DNA from: DATFXM01 sp035315885 | GTDB lineage: Bacteria; Acidobacteriota; Blastocatellia; UBA7656 | Assembly: GCA_035315885.1 (NCBI GenBank) | Contig: DATFXM010000185.1 | Coordinates: 10,423 to 74,422 of the forward strand | Direction: 5' to 3' | Length of the DNA: 64,000 nt | Shown here: positions 1 to 7,571 of the stretch, one piece after another | Layout: the number at the start of each line of letters is the position of its first letter | Position numbering within the stretch: the stretch's first letter is position 1 | The notes under the pieces: generated by a model | The model's input: the letters and a program-made list of their open reading frames with translations, nothing else | What the model was told of the DNA's origin: nothing | The model's database searches: none | Made by a program: the position numbers and the translations under genes

Positions 1-38
1 CCGTCCCCGCAGAGGGTGGTGAAGCGCCGCAAGAGTAG
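1..38 (+). CDS. rplO: 3' end of ribosomal protein L15 (partial)
   Basis: The window opens just upstream of secY, where rplO normally lies. The frame ending at TAG 36-38 reads VPAEGGEAPQE, a short acidic tail that could close L15. Only about 12 codons are visible, so the identity rests on position. Another frame closes at 20-22, so the frame choice is uncertain too. Confidence 0.35.
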   Translation, partial: VPAEGGEAPQE

Positions 39-103
39 CACATTCGCGAGAAAATGGTTCAGCGTTGCTGCTGAGTGCGTATCGTCGAGGGAGTTGTTGA
101 GCG

Positions 104-1561
104 ATGATCGAGAATTTCTTAAAAGCCATCCGAAACGTGTTTGCTGTTCCGGACCTCCGCAAGCGGGTGTTGTTTTCGCTTGCGATGCTCGCGGTGTATC
201 GCATCGGCTCACACGTAAGGACGCCGGGCATTGATCCTCAGGTGCTCGCTTCGCTTTGGAACACCGGGGATCTGCATCGCAGCCTTGCCGGCGTGATGGA
301 CCTGTTCTCGGGCGGCAACTTCAAAGTCGTCTCGATTTTTGCGCTGGGAATAACTCCGTACATCACCGCGTCGATCATTCTTCAGTTGATGACCGTAGTG
401 TGGGCGCGGCTGAAGGCTCTCCAGGAAGAGGGCGAGCTCGGGCGGAGAAAAATAAATCAGTACACGCGATACCTGACCGTCGTGCTGTGCGCCGTTCAGT
501 CGTTTGGAATCGCCTACTGGCTGCAGAATCAACAGACCAACAGCGGAGCGCTGGTTCGAAATCCGGGTATCGGTTTCATCCTGATGACGATGCTCACACT
601 CGCCACCGGGACGACATTCATCATGTGGCTGGGCGAGCAGATAACCGAGCGCGGCGTTGGAAACGGAATCAGCCTTATCATATTCGCGGGCATTGTCCTC
701 AGACTCCCATCGGCGACGCAGACGATGTACGAGAAGATGACCGCTGGTGGCACCGCTCAGGCGTTGGGCGTTCTGGCGCTTTTGGTGGTAATGATCCTGA
801 TCATCGCGGCGATCGTATTTGTGGAGCGGGGATTCAGAAAGATTCCAATCAACCACGCTCGTCGAATGGTCGGACGGCAGGCCACCCCGCAGCAGCAACA
901 GCAGAACAACATGCCGCTCAAGGTCAATATGGGAGGCGTGATCCCGGTGATCTTCGCTTCGTCGATATTGGCGTTCCCTCAGACGATCCTCGGATTTGTC
1001 GGAAGCGATCCGACGCTGACCGGATGGCGGTCGTATCTTTCGAGGTTCGCGGTGATCATAAGCGGGCAGGGTCATCCGCTTCACTATCTGATCTACTCGA
1101 CGGCAATCATTTTCTTCACGTTTTTCTACGTATCGATTGTGTTCAACACCGATGAGGTGGCGAACAATCTGCGCAAGGGTGGAGCGTTCATTCCGGGCAT
1201 CAGGCCGGGGAAGCGGACATCGGACTATCTGAACGAGATTCTGACAAGGCTGACTACGGTTGGCGCGATCTATCTTGCGATCGTAGCGCTGCTGCCTCAG
1301 TTCCTGCTTCAGGGATTTCAGTTCCAGTATTTGCCGCTGATCGGATCATCTATTGACGCGTTGCTTCGCGGAAACCCGCTGACCGCGTGGCTCACCACTG
1401 GGATTGGGGTGAACTTCTACTTTGGCGGAACCAGCCTCCTGATTGTGATCGGTGTGGCAATGGACACCATGAGTCAGATCGAGTCCCAGTTGATAATGCG
1501 TCACTACGACTCGTTCACAGGCCCGAGAGGCCGCAGGTTGCGGGCGCGCAGAACCTACTGA
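104..1561 (+). CDS. secY: Protein translocase subunit SecY
   Basis: SecY forms the protein-conducting channel of the SecYEG translocon in the inner membrane. The 485-residue product starts MIENFLKAIRNVFAVPDLR, the usual amphipathic N-terminus before TM1, and carries about ten hydrophobic segments. The plug/TM2 region (LAGVMDLFSGGNF) and the C-terminal cytosolic RGGAFIPGIRPG loop are typical of the family. Length is somewhat above the usual 430-450 residues, partly because of a Q-rich insertion (QQQQQNN) near residues 261-268 in a cytosolic loop. It lies in the standard spc order, four bases upstream of adk, so the two are probably translated from one message. Confidence 0.97.
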   Translation: MIENFLKAIRNVFAVPDLRKRVLFSLAMLAVYRIGSHVRTPGIDPQVLASLWNTGDLHRSLAGVMDLFSGGNFKVVSIFALGITPYITASIILQLMTVVWARLKALQEEGELGRRKINQYTRYLTVVLCAVQSFGIAYWLQNQQTNSGALVRNPGIGFILMTMLTLATGTTFIMWLGEQITERGVGNGISLIIFAGIVLRLPSATQTMYEKMTAGGTAQALGVLALLVVMILIIAAIVFVERGFRKIPINHARRMVGRQATPQQQQQNNMPLKVNMGGVIPVIFASSILAFPQTILGFVGSDPTLTGWRSYLSRFAVIISGQGHPLHYLIYSTAIIFFTFFYVSIVFNTDEVANNLRKGGAFIPGIRPGKRTSDYLNEILTRLTTVGAIYLAIVALLPQFLLQGFQFQYLPLIGSSIDALLRGNPLTAWLTTGIGVNFYFGGTSLLIVIGVAMDTMSQIESQLIMRHYDSFTGPRGRRLRARRTY

Positions 1562-1565
1562 TCAT

Positions 1566-2237
1566 ATGGCGAGAATCGTCGTATTGATGGGGCCACAAGG
1601 GGCTGGGAAGGGTACACAGGCTCAGCTTCTTGCGACTACTTTTGGACTGCCCATTGTTGCGACGGGCGACATTCTGCGCGAGATGGCGGAGGGTGTGACA
1701 CCGCTCGGCCGGCAGATTCGAGAGGTCCAGTCGGCCGGCCATCTCGTGTCGGATGAGATTCTGGCGGAAGTGATCAAGGCTCGGCTTGGCTGTGAAGACT
1801 GCAAGAGCGGTTGCATCCTGGACGGTTTCCCTCGAACGTTGCCGCAGGCAGAACTGCTCGAGGAGATCGCCTCGAGCCTGGGGAATTCGATTCTCGTCAT
1901 AAATCTCGACGTGCCGCGGAAACTGTTGTACGAGAGGTTGGCTCGACGGCGAGTTTGTTCGAAGTGTGGAGCGGTCTATAACGTCGTATCCAAACCGAGC
2001 AAGCAGGAAGGTATCTGCGACCTGGATGGAGCGCCTTTGTTAACGCGGTCCGACGATCATGAAGAAGCGATAGCGAAGCGGCTTGCGTTGTACGATGAAA
2101 AGACGCGGCCGCTGTTGGATTACTATGGAGAGTCGGGGCGGCTGCGGACGGTCGACGGAACAGGGACACCCGAAGAGGTTTTCGCCCGCCTTTCACGAAT
2201 ATTCCAAGTCGAAACAGCAGAGAGCAGTAAGAAGTGA
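1566..2237 (+). CDS. adk: Adenylate kinase (zinc-binding lid type)
   Basis: Adenylate kinase interconverts ATP + AMP and 2 ADP in the cytosol. The 223-residue product has the P-loop GPQGAGKGT at residues 9-17, the AMP-binding TGDILRE and LDGFPRT motifs, and a LID domain with CSKCG followed by a second Cys and Asp (GICDLDG). That pattern suggests the Cys3/Asp-type structural zinc site found in many Gram-positive and deep-branching enzymes. Its 3' end overlaps the map start by four bases (GTGA), indicating coupled translation. The secY-adk-map order is the standard one for this cluster. Confidence 0.97.
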   Translation: MARIVVLMGPQGAGKGTQAQLLATTFGLPIVATGDILREMAEGVTPLGRQIREVQSAGHLVSDEILAEVIKARLGCEDCKSGCILDGFPRTLPQAELLEEIASSLGNSILVINLDVPRKLLYERLARRRVCSKCGAVYNVVSKPSKQEGICDLDGAPLLTRSDDHEEAIAKRLALYDEKTRPLLDYYGESGRLRTVDGTGTPEEVFARLSRIFQVETAESSKK

Positions 2238-3001
2238 TCATTCGCAAGTCCAAAGCAGAAATAGAAAAGATGAGGATTGCGGGCCAGATAGTTGCGCGGG
2301 TCCTCGAGCGGTTGAGCGGGATGGTGCGGCCGGGGATAACCACCCTGGATCTGGATGCAGAAGCCGAACAGATGATAAGAGCGGCGGGCGCGCTGCCGAC
2401 CTTCAAGGGATACCGAGGCTATCCAAAATCCATTTGCGCATCGATAAACGACGAAGTCGTGCACGGCATTCCTGGAAAGAGAAAGCTGCGCGAAGGCGAC
2501 ATAATTGGGATCGACTGCGGGGCAACTTACCAGGGCTACGTCGGGGATGCGGCACTCACGGTGCCGGTTGGCGAAGTGAGCGATCAGGTCAAAGCCTTGC
2601 TGAAGGCTACCGAGGAGTCACTCTACCAGGCAATCGACAAGTGCAGGATTGGCAACCGGCTGGGGGACGTCTCGCACGCGGTTCAGTCTTACGTGGAACC
2701 GCTCGGTTATTCGGTGGTCAGGAACTACTGCGGGCATGGCATCGGGCGAGCGATGCACGAAGAACCACAGGTCCCGAACTACGGGGCGGCGGGCAGCGGG
2801 CCTCCGCTTCGCGAGGGGCTGGTGATAGCGATCGAACCGATGATCAATCTTGGGCGGCATGAGGTTAAGCAGCTTTCCGACGGCTGGACCGTTGTGACTC
2901 TGGATGGGATGCCATCGGCCCACTTCGAGCACACGGTTGCGATCACCGAGGACGGTCCCCAGATCCTGACCGAACGCAACGGAGCGCTGTCAAACGGTTG
3001 A
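2234..3001 (+). CDS. map: Methionine aminopeptidase, type I
   Basis: Removes the initiator Met from nascent proteins. The 255-residue product has the pita-bread fold signature with all five metal ligands: two Asp in GIDCGATYQGYVGDAALT, the His of NYCGHGIGR, Glu in IAIEPM and Glu in HFEHTVAI. It lacks the N-terminal zinc-finger extension of longer enzymes. The start is a GTG that overlaps the adk stop in GTGA. It is the last gene before a 193-bp spacer that lacks infA and seems to contain a promoter for the ribosomal genes downstream. Confidence 0.97.
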   Translation: MIIRKSKAEIEKMRIAGQIVARVLERLSGMVRPGITTLDLDAEAEQMIRAAGALPTFKGYRGYPKSICASINDEVVHGIPGKRKLREGDIIGIDCGATYQGYVGDAALTVPVGEVSDQVKALLKATEESLYQAIDKCRIGNRLGDVSHAVQSYVEPLGYSVVRNYCGHGIGRAMHEEPQVPNYGAAGSGPPLREGLVIAIEPMINLGRHEVKQLSDGWTVVTLDGMPSAHFEHTVAITEDGPQILTERNGALSNG

Positions 3002-3115
3002 TGCCCAACGGTTGATCTCCGAGGACAGAAGTCCAGAGGCCGACTACCAGAAACTGATGTCTGGGTGATGTCTGCTCTGATTTTAACCCGGGGGCGGAGT
3101 TCTGCGGACCGCGGG

Positions 3116-3145
3116 TTGCGTTGCTTGCAAGTTAAATGCTAATAT
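3116..3145 (+). promoter_or_regulatory. Candidate sigma-70 promoter upstream of rpmJ
   Basis: The spacer after map contains TTGCGT (3116-3121), 18 bp, then TAATAT (3140-3145) preceded by TG one base upstream (extended -10). It sits 50 bp before the rpmJ start, in a locally A/T-rich stretch of an otherwise G/C-rich cluster. It could drive rpmJ-rpsM-rpsK-rpsD-rpoA-rplQ separately from secY-adk-map. This is a pattern match only. Confidence 0.5.
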
Positions 3146-3194
3146 TGCGGTTTCTTGTGCGCGAGATTTTCCGAACTGAGCGATGAGGTAGAAG

Positions 3195-3308
3195 ATGAAG
3201 GTCCGGGCATCGGTAAAGAAGATGTGTGACAACTGCAAGATCATCCACCGCCGAGGAGTGGTGAGAGTGATTTGCACGAATCCAAAGCACAAGCAGCGAC
3301 AGGGTTAG
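3195..3308 (+). CDS. rpmJ: Ribosomal protein L36 (zinc form)
   Basis: A 37-codon gene for the smallest 50S protein. The product begins MKVRASVKKMCDNCKI, continues through HRRGVVRVIC and ends NPKHKQRQG, a full-length match to L36. The zinc ligands C11, C14, C27 and H32 are all present, so this is the C+ (zinc-binding) form. The start ATG at 3195 follows GAGGTAGAAG. Its place directly before rpsM is standard, although infA, which usually separates map from rpmJ, is absent here. Confidence 0.95.
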   Translation: MKVRASVKKMCDNCKIIHRRGVVRVICTNPKHKQRQG

Positions 3309-3324
3309 TTGTAACGGAGGTCGA

Positions 3325-3708
3325 ATGGCTCGTATTTCAGGTGTGGACCTGCCAGCAAACAAGAGAGCTGAGATTGGTCTGACATATATCTACGGAATCG
3401 GTCGCTCGCGCGCCAACAAGATTCTCGCCGAAGCGGGAGTGAATGTCGATCGTCGGGTTCGTGAGTTGAGTGAAGACGAAGTGAATCGGATCCGCATGGT
3501 GATCGACCAGCAGGGTATGGTCGAAGGCGATCTCCGTAAGCAAGTGCAGATGGACATCAAGCGGCTGATGGATATCGGCTGCTATCGAGGGCTTCGTCAC
3601 CGGCGAGGACTTCCGGTGAGAGGCCAGCGCACGCACACCAACGCCAGGACACGGAAAGGTCCGCGTCGCGCGACGGTTGCCAAGAAGAAGGCTCCGGGCA
3701 AGAAGTAA
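3325..3708 (+). CDS. rpsM: Ribosomal protein S13
   Basis: S13 sits in the head of the 30S subunit and contacts P-site tRNA and the 50S bridge. The 127-residue product has the helix-two-turn-helix domain (MARISGVDLPANKR, YIYGIGRSRANKIL), the GCYRGLRHRRGLPVRGQRT segment and a basic C-terminal tail (KGPRRATVAKKKAPGKK). A strong Shine-Dalgarno ACGGAGG lies 4-5 bases before the ATG. Length is normal. A 130-bp spacer containing a small hairpin (TCGGGT-ACG-ACCCGA, 3731-3745) separates it from rpsK. Confidence 0.97.
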   Translation: MARISGVDLPANKRAEIGLTYIYGIGRSRANKILAEAGVNVDRRVRELSEDEVNRIRMVIDQQGMVEGDLRKQVQMDIKRLMDIGCYRGLRHRRGLPVRGQRTHTNARTRKGPRRATVAKKKAPGKK

Positions 3709-3838
3709 GATTCGGGCTGTGACTGCCGCTTCGGGTACGACCCGAGATCTCCGCGGGGCAGGCCGCGGGGATGGTTTCGGGAATGATTGGCCGCTCAGCA
3801 TGCGATAGAGCATCAGAATCAAAAAGAACTAAGAGGAT

Positions 3839-4246
3839 ATGGCAAAGGCACAAGCAAAGACTGGCAAGAAGAAGACGTTTAAGCGGAAAGAGCGCCGGAT
3901 GGTGCCGCAGGGCATCGTTCACATACAGGCGAGCTTTAACAATACGCTTGTTTCGATCACGGATCTCGAAGGCAATCTGGTGAGCCAGTCTTCGGCCGGA
4001 GCTCTTGGTTTTCACGGCTCGCGAAAAGGGACGCCGTTCGCGGCTCAGCAGGCGGCGGCTCGTGCAGCGCAGGCTGCGCGAGAGATGGGCATGCAGTCGT
4101 GCGAGGTGCGTGTAAAGGGGCCGGGCTCGGGTCGCGAATCCGCAGTGCGCGCGATACAGTCGGCAGGAATCGAAGTCAGGGTCATTCGGGACGTGACGCC
4201 GATTCCGCACAACGGATGCCGGCCGCCGAAAAAGAGAAGAGTGTAG
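3839..4246 (+). CDS. rpsK: Ribosomal protein S11
   Basis: S11 is a platform protein of the 30S subunit that helps form the mRNA exit region. The 135-residue product has the family core HIQASFNNTLVSITD, SAGALGFHGSRKGTP, FAAQQAAARAA and the C-terminal DVTPIPHNGCRPPKKRRV. The short N-terminal basic extension (AKTGKKKTFKRKERR) is common. The start ATG follows AAGAGGAT. A 262-bp gap with a 13-bp tandem repeat lies between this gene and rpsD, which is unusually loose for this operon. Confidence 0.97.
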   Translation: MAKAQAKTGKKKTFKRKERRMVPQGIVHIQASFNNTLVSITDLEGNLVSQSSAGALGFHGSRKGTPFAAQQAAARAAQAAREMGMQSCEVRVKGPGSGRESAVRAIQSAGIEVRVIRDVTPIPHNGCRPPKKRRV

Positions 4247-4327
4247 GCGTTGATTTCCGCAGGCTTGAAATCGAAGGTTTCTGTTATCAGGCGCAAGGAG
4301 GCCGTTCTAGAGGTCAGGCCTTTGAGG

Positions 4328-4389
4328 TTTGATCTTTTGGTTTGATCTTTTGGTTTGATCTCTTGGTTTGATCTTTTGGTTTGATCTTG
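4328..4389 (+). repeat. 13-bp tandem repeat (TTTGATCTTTTGG) x ~4.8
   Basis: Four complete 13-bp units start at 4328, 4341, 4354 and 4367, and a partial fifth starts at 4380. Only one substitution is seen (TCTTGG in the third unit). The array lies in the rpsK-rpsD spacer inside the ribosomal operon and is T-rich on the coding strand, unlike its surroundings. Confidence 0.95.
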
Positions 4390-4508
4390 AAGGCCGCGTC
4401 AGGAATTGCGCTTTAAAGGATGAAGGGCGTCGGGTTGTTTCGGCGTCTGTAAACTTTTGCTGAACTCGATGCTGCGATGCATCGAGTGGTAGATGGAGGT
4501 AATCGAAG

Positions 4509-5147
4509 TTGGCAAGATATCGAGGACCGGTGTGCAGGCTTTGCCGCCGGGAAGGAATGAAATTGTTCTTGAAGGGCGAGCGGTGTTACAAGCCGAGTTG
4601 TCCCATCGAGAAGCGCGGCACCCAGCCACCCGGTCAGCATGGCCGAAACGTTCGGCGGGCAAAGCTCATCGGGTACGGCGAGCAACTCCGGGAAAAGCAA
4701 AAGGTAAAACGAATCTACGGCATGCTCGAACGACAGTTCAGGCTGTACTTTGAGCGAGCCGTTCGGATGAAGGGTGTCACCGGCGAGAACCTGCTCTCTC
4801 TGCTCGAGCGGCGCCTGGACAATGTGGTTTATCGGTTGGGTTACGCTACATCTCGGGCTCAAGCTCGTCAGCTCGTCACACACGGTCACATTGCAGTGAA
4901 CACTCGCAAGGTAGACATTCCCAGCTTTCAAGTCAAGGTGGGCGACGAAATCGCGGTAAGAGAACCGAGCCGCCCAAACATTCACATCCAGAGTGCGTTT
5001 CAAACCGCCTCGGGGCGAGGCCGGCCGAGCTGGCTGGAAGTCGTTTCGCCCGACGAGCTTCGCGGTCGAGTAATCGCGCTGCCGCGCCGCGATGAGATCG
5101 GTCAAAACATCAACGAACAGCTTATAGTCGAGTTGTATTCCAAGTAA
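4509..5147 (+). CDS. rpsD: Ribosomal protein S4 (zinc form)
   Basis: S4 is a primary 16S rRNA binder and 30S assembly nucleator. The 212-residue product begins MARYRGPVCRLCRREG and carries four Cys (C9, C12, and two in GERCYKPSC) that form the zinc site of C+ S4 proteins. The S4 RNA-binding domain (LLSLLERRLDNVVYRLGYA, ARQLVTHGHIAVN) follows, with the usual C-terminal QLIVELYSK. The start is TTG at 4509, supported by GGAGG about ten bases upstream and by alignment of MARYRGP to the family start. It lies between rpsK and rpoA as usual. Confidence 0.96.
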   Translation: MARYRGPVCRLCRREGMKLFLKGERCYKPSCPIEKRGTQPPGQHGRNVRRAKLIGYGEQLREKQKVKRIYGMLERQFRLYFERAVRMKGVTGENLLSLLERRLDNVVYRLGYATSRAQARQLVTHGHIAVNTRKVDIPSFQVKVGDEIAVREPSRPNIHIQSAFQTASGRGRPSWLEVVSPDELRGRVIALPRRDEIGQNINEQLIVELYSK

Positions 5148-5230
5148 TTGGTAAAGGACGGGTGCTGGAAGTCTGAGGAAACGGTGCAAGCCGTGGGGCG
5201 TCCAGCGGTCGGATCTTTTGAGGGGAAGCG

Positions 5231-6238
5231 ATGGACGGAGAAAACCAATTCATGATCGGTTTCCAGAGGCCGAAACGCCTCGCATGCGAGACCGAAACGG
5301 CAACGGCACGTTTTGCCAAGTTCTATGCCCAACCGTTTGAGCGGGGCTTTGGAACCACAATTGGCAACTGCCTGCGCCGCGCGCTGCTTTCCTCAATCGA
5401 AGGAGCAGCGATAACCGCTGTAAAGATCGAGGGGGTTCTGCACGAGTTTTCGTCTATTCCAGGCGTGGTCGAGGACGCGACCGACATAATCCTGAATCTC
5501 AAACGGATCCCGTTCAAACTTCACGGCGGCACTGCCAAGACTCTCAGAGTCGAGCGGAATGTCCCCGGAGAAATGCTGTCGGGAGAAATTGAAATAGATT
5601 CGGACGTCGAGATCCTTGATCCGAACGTTCACATCGCCACAGTTTCCGAAGGCGGTTCACTCACCATCGAAATGCGGCTCAAGCGCGGACGGGGTTATGT
5701 CTCCGCAGAACGCAACTACGACGAAGACCTCGCCGTAGGCTACATACCGATTGACTCGGTTCATTCGCCAGTCAAAAAGGTGAACTACACCGTAGACTCA
5801 GCGCGACTCGGGCAGGACACCGATTACGATAAGCTCACGCTCGAGGTCTGGACGAACGGTTCAGTGAAACCCGAGAACGCTATCGGCCTGGCCGCGAAGC
5901 TGATCAAGGATCATATGCAGATCTTTATCAACTTCGAAGAAGAACCGGAACTGGCCGAAGCAGACCGCGAGGAGGCCTCGCGCCATCCGCTGAATGAAAA
6001 CCTGGATCGATCGGTTGACGAGCTCGAACTGTCGGTCAGGTCTTACAACTGTCTCAAGAATGCCGACATTCGAACAATTCGCGAGCTGGTTCAGAAATCC
6101 GAGCCCGAGATGCTCAAGACAAAGAATTTTGGCCGAAAGTCGCTCAACGAGATCAAGGAGATTCTCTCGTCGATGGGTCTCCACCTCGGAATGAGGTTCG
6201 ATGAGCACGGCCGGTTGCTGGATGAAGCGGCCGGGTAG
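5231..6238 (+). CDS. rpoA: RNA polymerase alpha subunit
   Basis: Alpha dimerises to nucleate RNA polymerase assembly; its C-terminal domain binds UP elements and activators. The 335-residue product has the N-terminal assembly domain (FGTTIGNCLRRALLSSIEGAAITAVKIEGVLHEFSSIPGV is the signature region), an acidic linker around residues 238-255 and the helix-hairpin-helix alpha-CTD (LELSVRSYNCLKNADIRTI, NFGRKSLNEIKEIL). GAGGGGAAGCG precedes the ATG. It is followed by rplQ after 19 bases, the standard end of the alpha operon. Confidence 0.98.
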   Translation: MDGENQFMIGFQRPKRLACETETATARFAKFYAQPFERGFGTTIGNCLRRALLSSIEGAAITAVKIEGVLHEFSSIPGVVEDATDIILNLKRIPFKLHGGTAKTLRVERNVPGEMLSGEIEIDSDVEILDPNVHIATVSEGGSLTIEMRLKRGRGYVSAERNYDEDLAVGYIPIDSVHSPVKKVNYTVDSARLGQDTDYDKLTLEVWTNGSVKPENAIGLAAKLIKDHMQIFINFEEEPELAEADREEASRHPLNENLDRSVDELELSVRSYNCLKNADIRTIRELVQKSEPEMLKTKNFGRKSLNEIKEILSSMGLHLGMRFDEHGRLLDEAAG

Positions 6239-6257
6239 CGGCCAATAGGAAAAAGCA

Positions 6258-6923
6258 ATGCGACACAGAGTTGCTCACAGAAAACTGGGCAGAAGGTCGG
6301 AGCACCGCATGTCATTGCTCCGAAACTTGTGCACCTCGTTGATAACTCACGAACGGCTCATCACCACTCTACCCAAGGCGAAGGAGTTGAGGCCGTTTGC
6401 CGAACGGGTCATCACGCTTGGCAAGCGAGCCCTTGCAGCGGAGGCACCCGAGGCCGCGCTTCATAACCGGAGGCTCGCCGCTGCGTACTTTCAAACCGGA
6501 AACACGAACAGGATTCCCGACGGCGGATACAAGAGGCCTCGCGCACCTCGAACAGCAGGTGTATCTGCGCTGGACAAGCTTTTCAGCGACGTGGCCGGCC
6601 GTTACACCGATCGGCCTGGAGGGTACACTCGCATTCTGAAGCTTGGCTCCAGACGCGGCGACGGCGCCGAGCTTGCGCTGATCGAACTGATCGGAAGCGA
6701 AGCCAAGCCGGCTCACGAGGAGGAGAAGAAACAGGAGAAGAAGCGGCGCTTCTTCGGTCGAAAAAAGGGCGAGAAGAAAGAAGAAGCCGAAAAGAGTCCT
6801 GAGAAGAAGGGGGCGAAGAAGGCCAGCGCCAAGGGCGATACGGAAACCAAAGGCGCCAAAAAGAAGACCCCCTCGGAAGGAAAATCGACCTCCCGCCGCA
6901 CGAAGAAGAGCGACAGCGAGTAG
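6258..6923 (+). CDS. rplQ: Ribosomal protein L17 with long charged C-terminal extension
   Basis: L17 lies near the polypeptide exit tunnel of the 50S subunit. Residues 1 to about 125 are a normal L17 (MRHRVAHRKLGRRSEHR, LRNLCTSLITHERLITTLPKAKELRP, YTRILKLGSRRGDGAELALIEL). The remaining roughly 95 residues are an unusual, low-complexity tail rich in Lys, Glu, Ser and Ala (EEEKKQEKKRRFF and similar), probably disordered. Total length 221 compares with about 120-140 in most bacteria. Lys/Ala-rich L17 tails occur in several phyla, but this one is long. It is the last gene of the ribosomal block and is followed by a terminator-like hairpin. Confidence 0.95.
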   Translation: MRHRVAHRKLGRRSEHRMSLLRNLCTSLITHERLITTLPKAKELRPFAERVITLGKRALAAEAPEAALHNRRLAAAYFQTGNTNRIPDGGYKRPRAPRTAGVSALDKLFSDVAGRYTDRPGGYTRILKLGSRRGDGAELALIELIGSEAKPAHEEEKKQEKKRRFFGRKKGEKKEEAEKSPEKKGAKKASAKGDTETKGAKKKTPSEGKSTSRRTKKSDSE

Positions 6924-6951
6924 TCAGGCAAGAAACACGCAAACCGGCAAC

Positions 6952-6986
6952 AGCCTCAGCCGATCAGCGGTTGGGGCTTTCGCTTC
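6952..6986 (+). terminator. Candidate terminator after rplQ
   Basis: An 11-bp stem (AGCCTCAGCCG 6952-6962 with CGGTTGGGGCT 6968-6978, two G-T wobbles) and a 5-base loop ATCAG are followed by TTTCGCTTCT. The position, 28 bp after the rplQ stop and before accB, fits the end of the ribosomal operon. The T-tract is weak. Confidence 0.55.
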
Positions 6987-7034
6987 TAAGAGCGGACGAG
7001 GTTCGCGGCAGGAAATCGGGCCTGGAGACCTGGG

Positions 7035-7565
7035 ATGAAGCTTAAAGAGATCAAAGCGCTGATCGAGCTCATAGATCAAAAAGGATTTGCTGACTTCGAA
7101 ATTGAAAACAAGGGATTCCGGTTGCGGATTCGCCGCTACTCGGAATCGCCGCTGAGCGCTTCGCCGACGCCTTTAATCATCTCCTCGCCCATCGGCGGGG
7201 AGCTTCCACCCAGGCGAGCGGAGCAGCGAACAATCGAGGTGCAACTTTCCGAGGCGACAAAGCAAGCACAGCCAGACGCCCCGGCCGCAGCCGTACCTCC
7301 ACAAGCGCCACCGGAGCCGGAACCGCAGCGCCACACAATCAAGTCTCCGATCGTTGGAACATTCTATCGGTCTCCATCTCCTACGGCAGCGCCGTTTGTC
7401 CAGATTGGCGATCGCGTGCAGGCGGACAGCGTAGTCTGCATAATCGAAGCCATGAAGCTGATGAACGAAATCCAGGCCGAGGTCTCCGGCGAAATCCTGG
7501 CCATTCACGTCGAGAACGGGCAGCCCGTCGAATACGGACAGCCTTTGTTCGAGGTGAAGGTCTAA
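7035..7565 (+). CDS. accB: Acetyl-CoA carboxylase biotin carboxyl carrier protein
   Basis: BCCP carries the biotin that shuttles carboxyl groups in the first step of fatty acid synthesis. The 176-residue product has the N-terminal MKLKEIKALIELIDQKGF helix, a Pro/Ala-rich linker (residues about 55-98) and a C-terminal biotinyl domain whose biotinylated Lys lies in EAMKLMNEI, framed by SPIVGTFYRSPSP and VEYGQPLFEVKV. It lies six bases upstream of accC, the usual accBC pair. The start ATG is in good agreement with family N-termini. Confidence 0.96.
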   Translation: MKLKEIKALIELIDQKGFADFEIENKGFRLRIRRYSESPLSASPTPLIISSPIGGELPPRRAEQRTIEVQLSEATKQAQPDAPAAAVPPQAPPEPEPQRHTIKSPIVGTFYRSPSPTAAPFVQIGDRVQADSVVCIIEAMKLMNEIQAEVSGEILAIHVENGQPVEYGQPLFEVKV

Positions 7566-7571
7566 TCCCGC

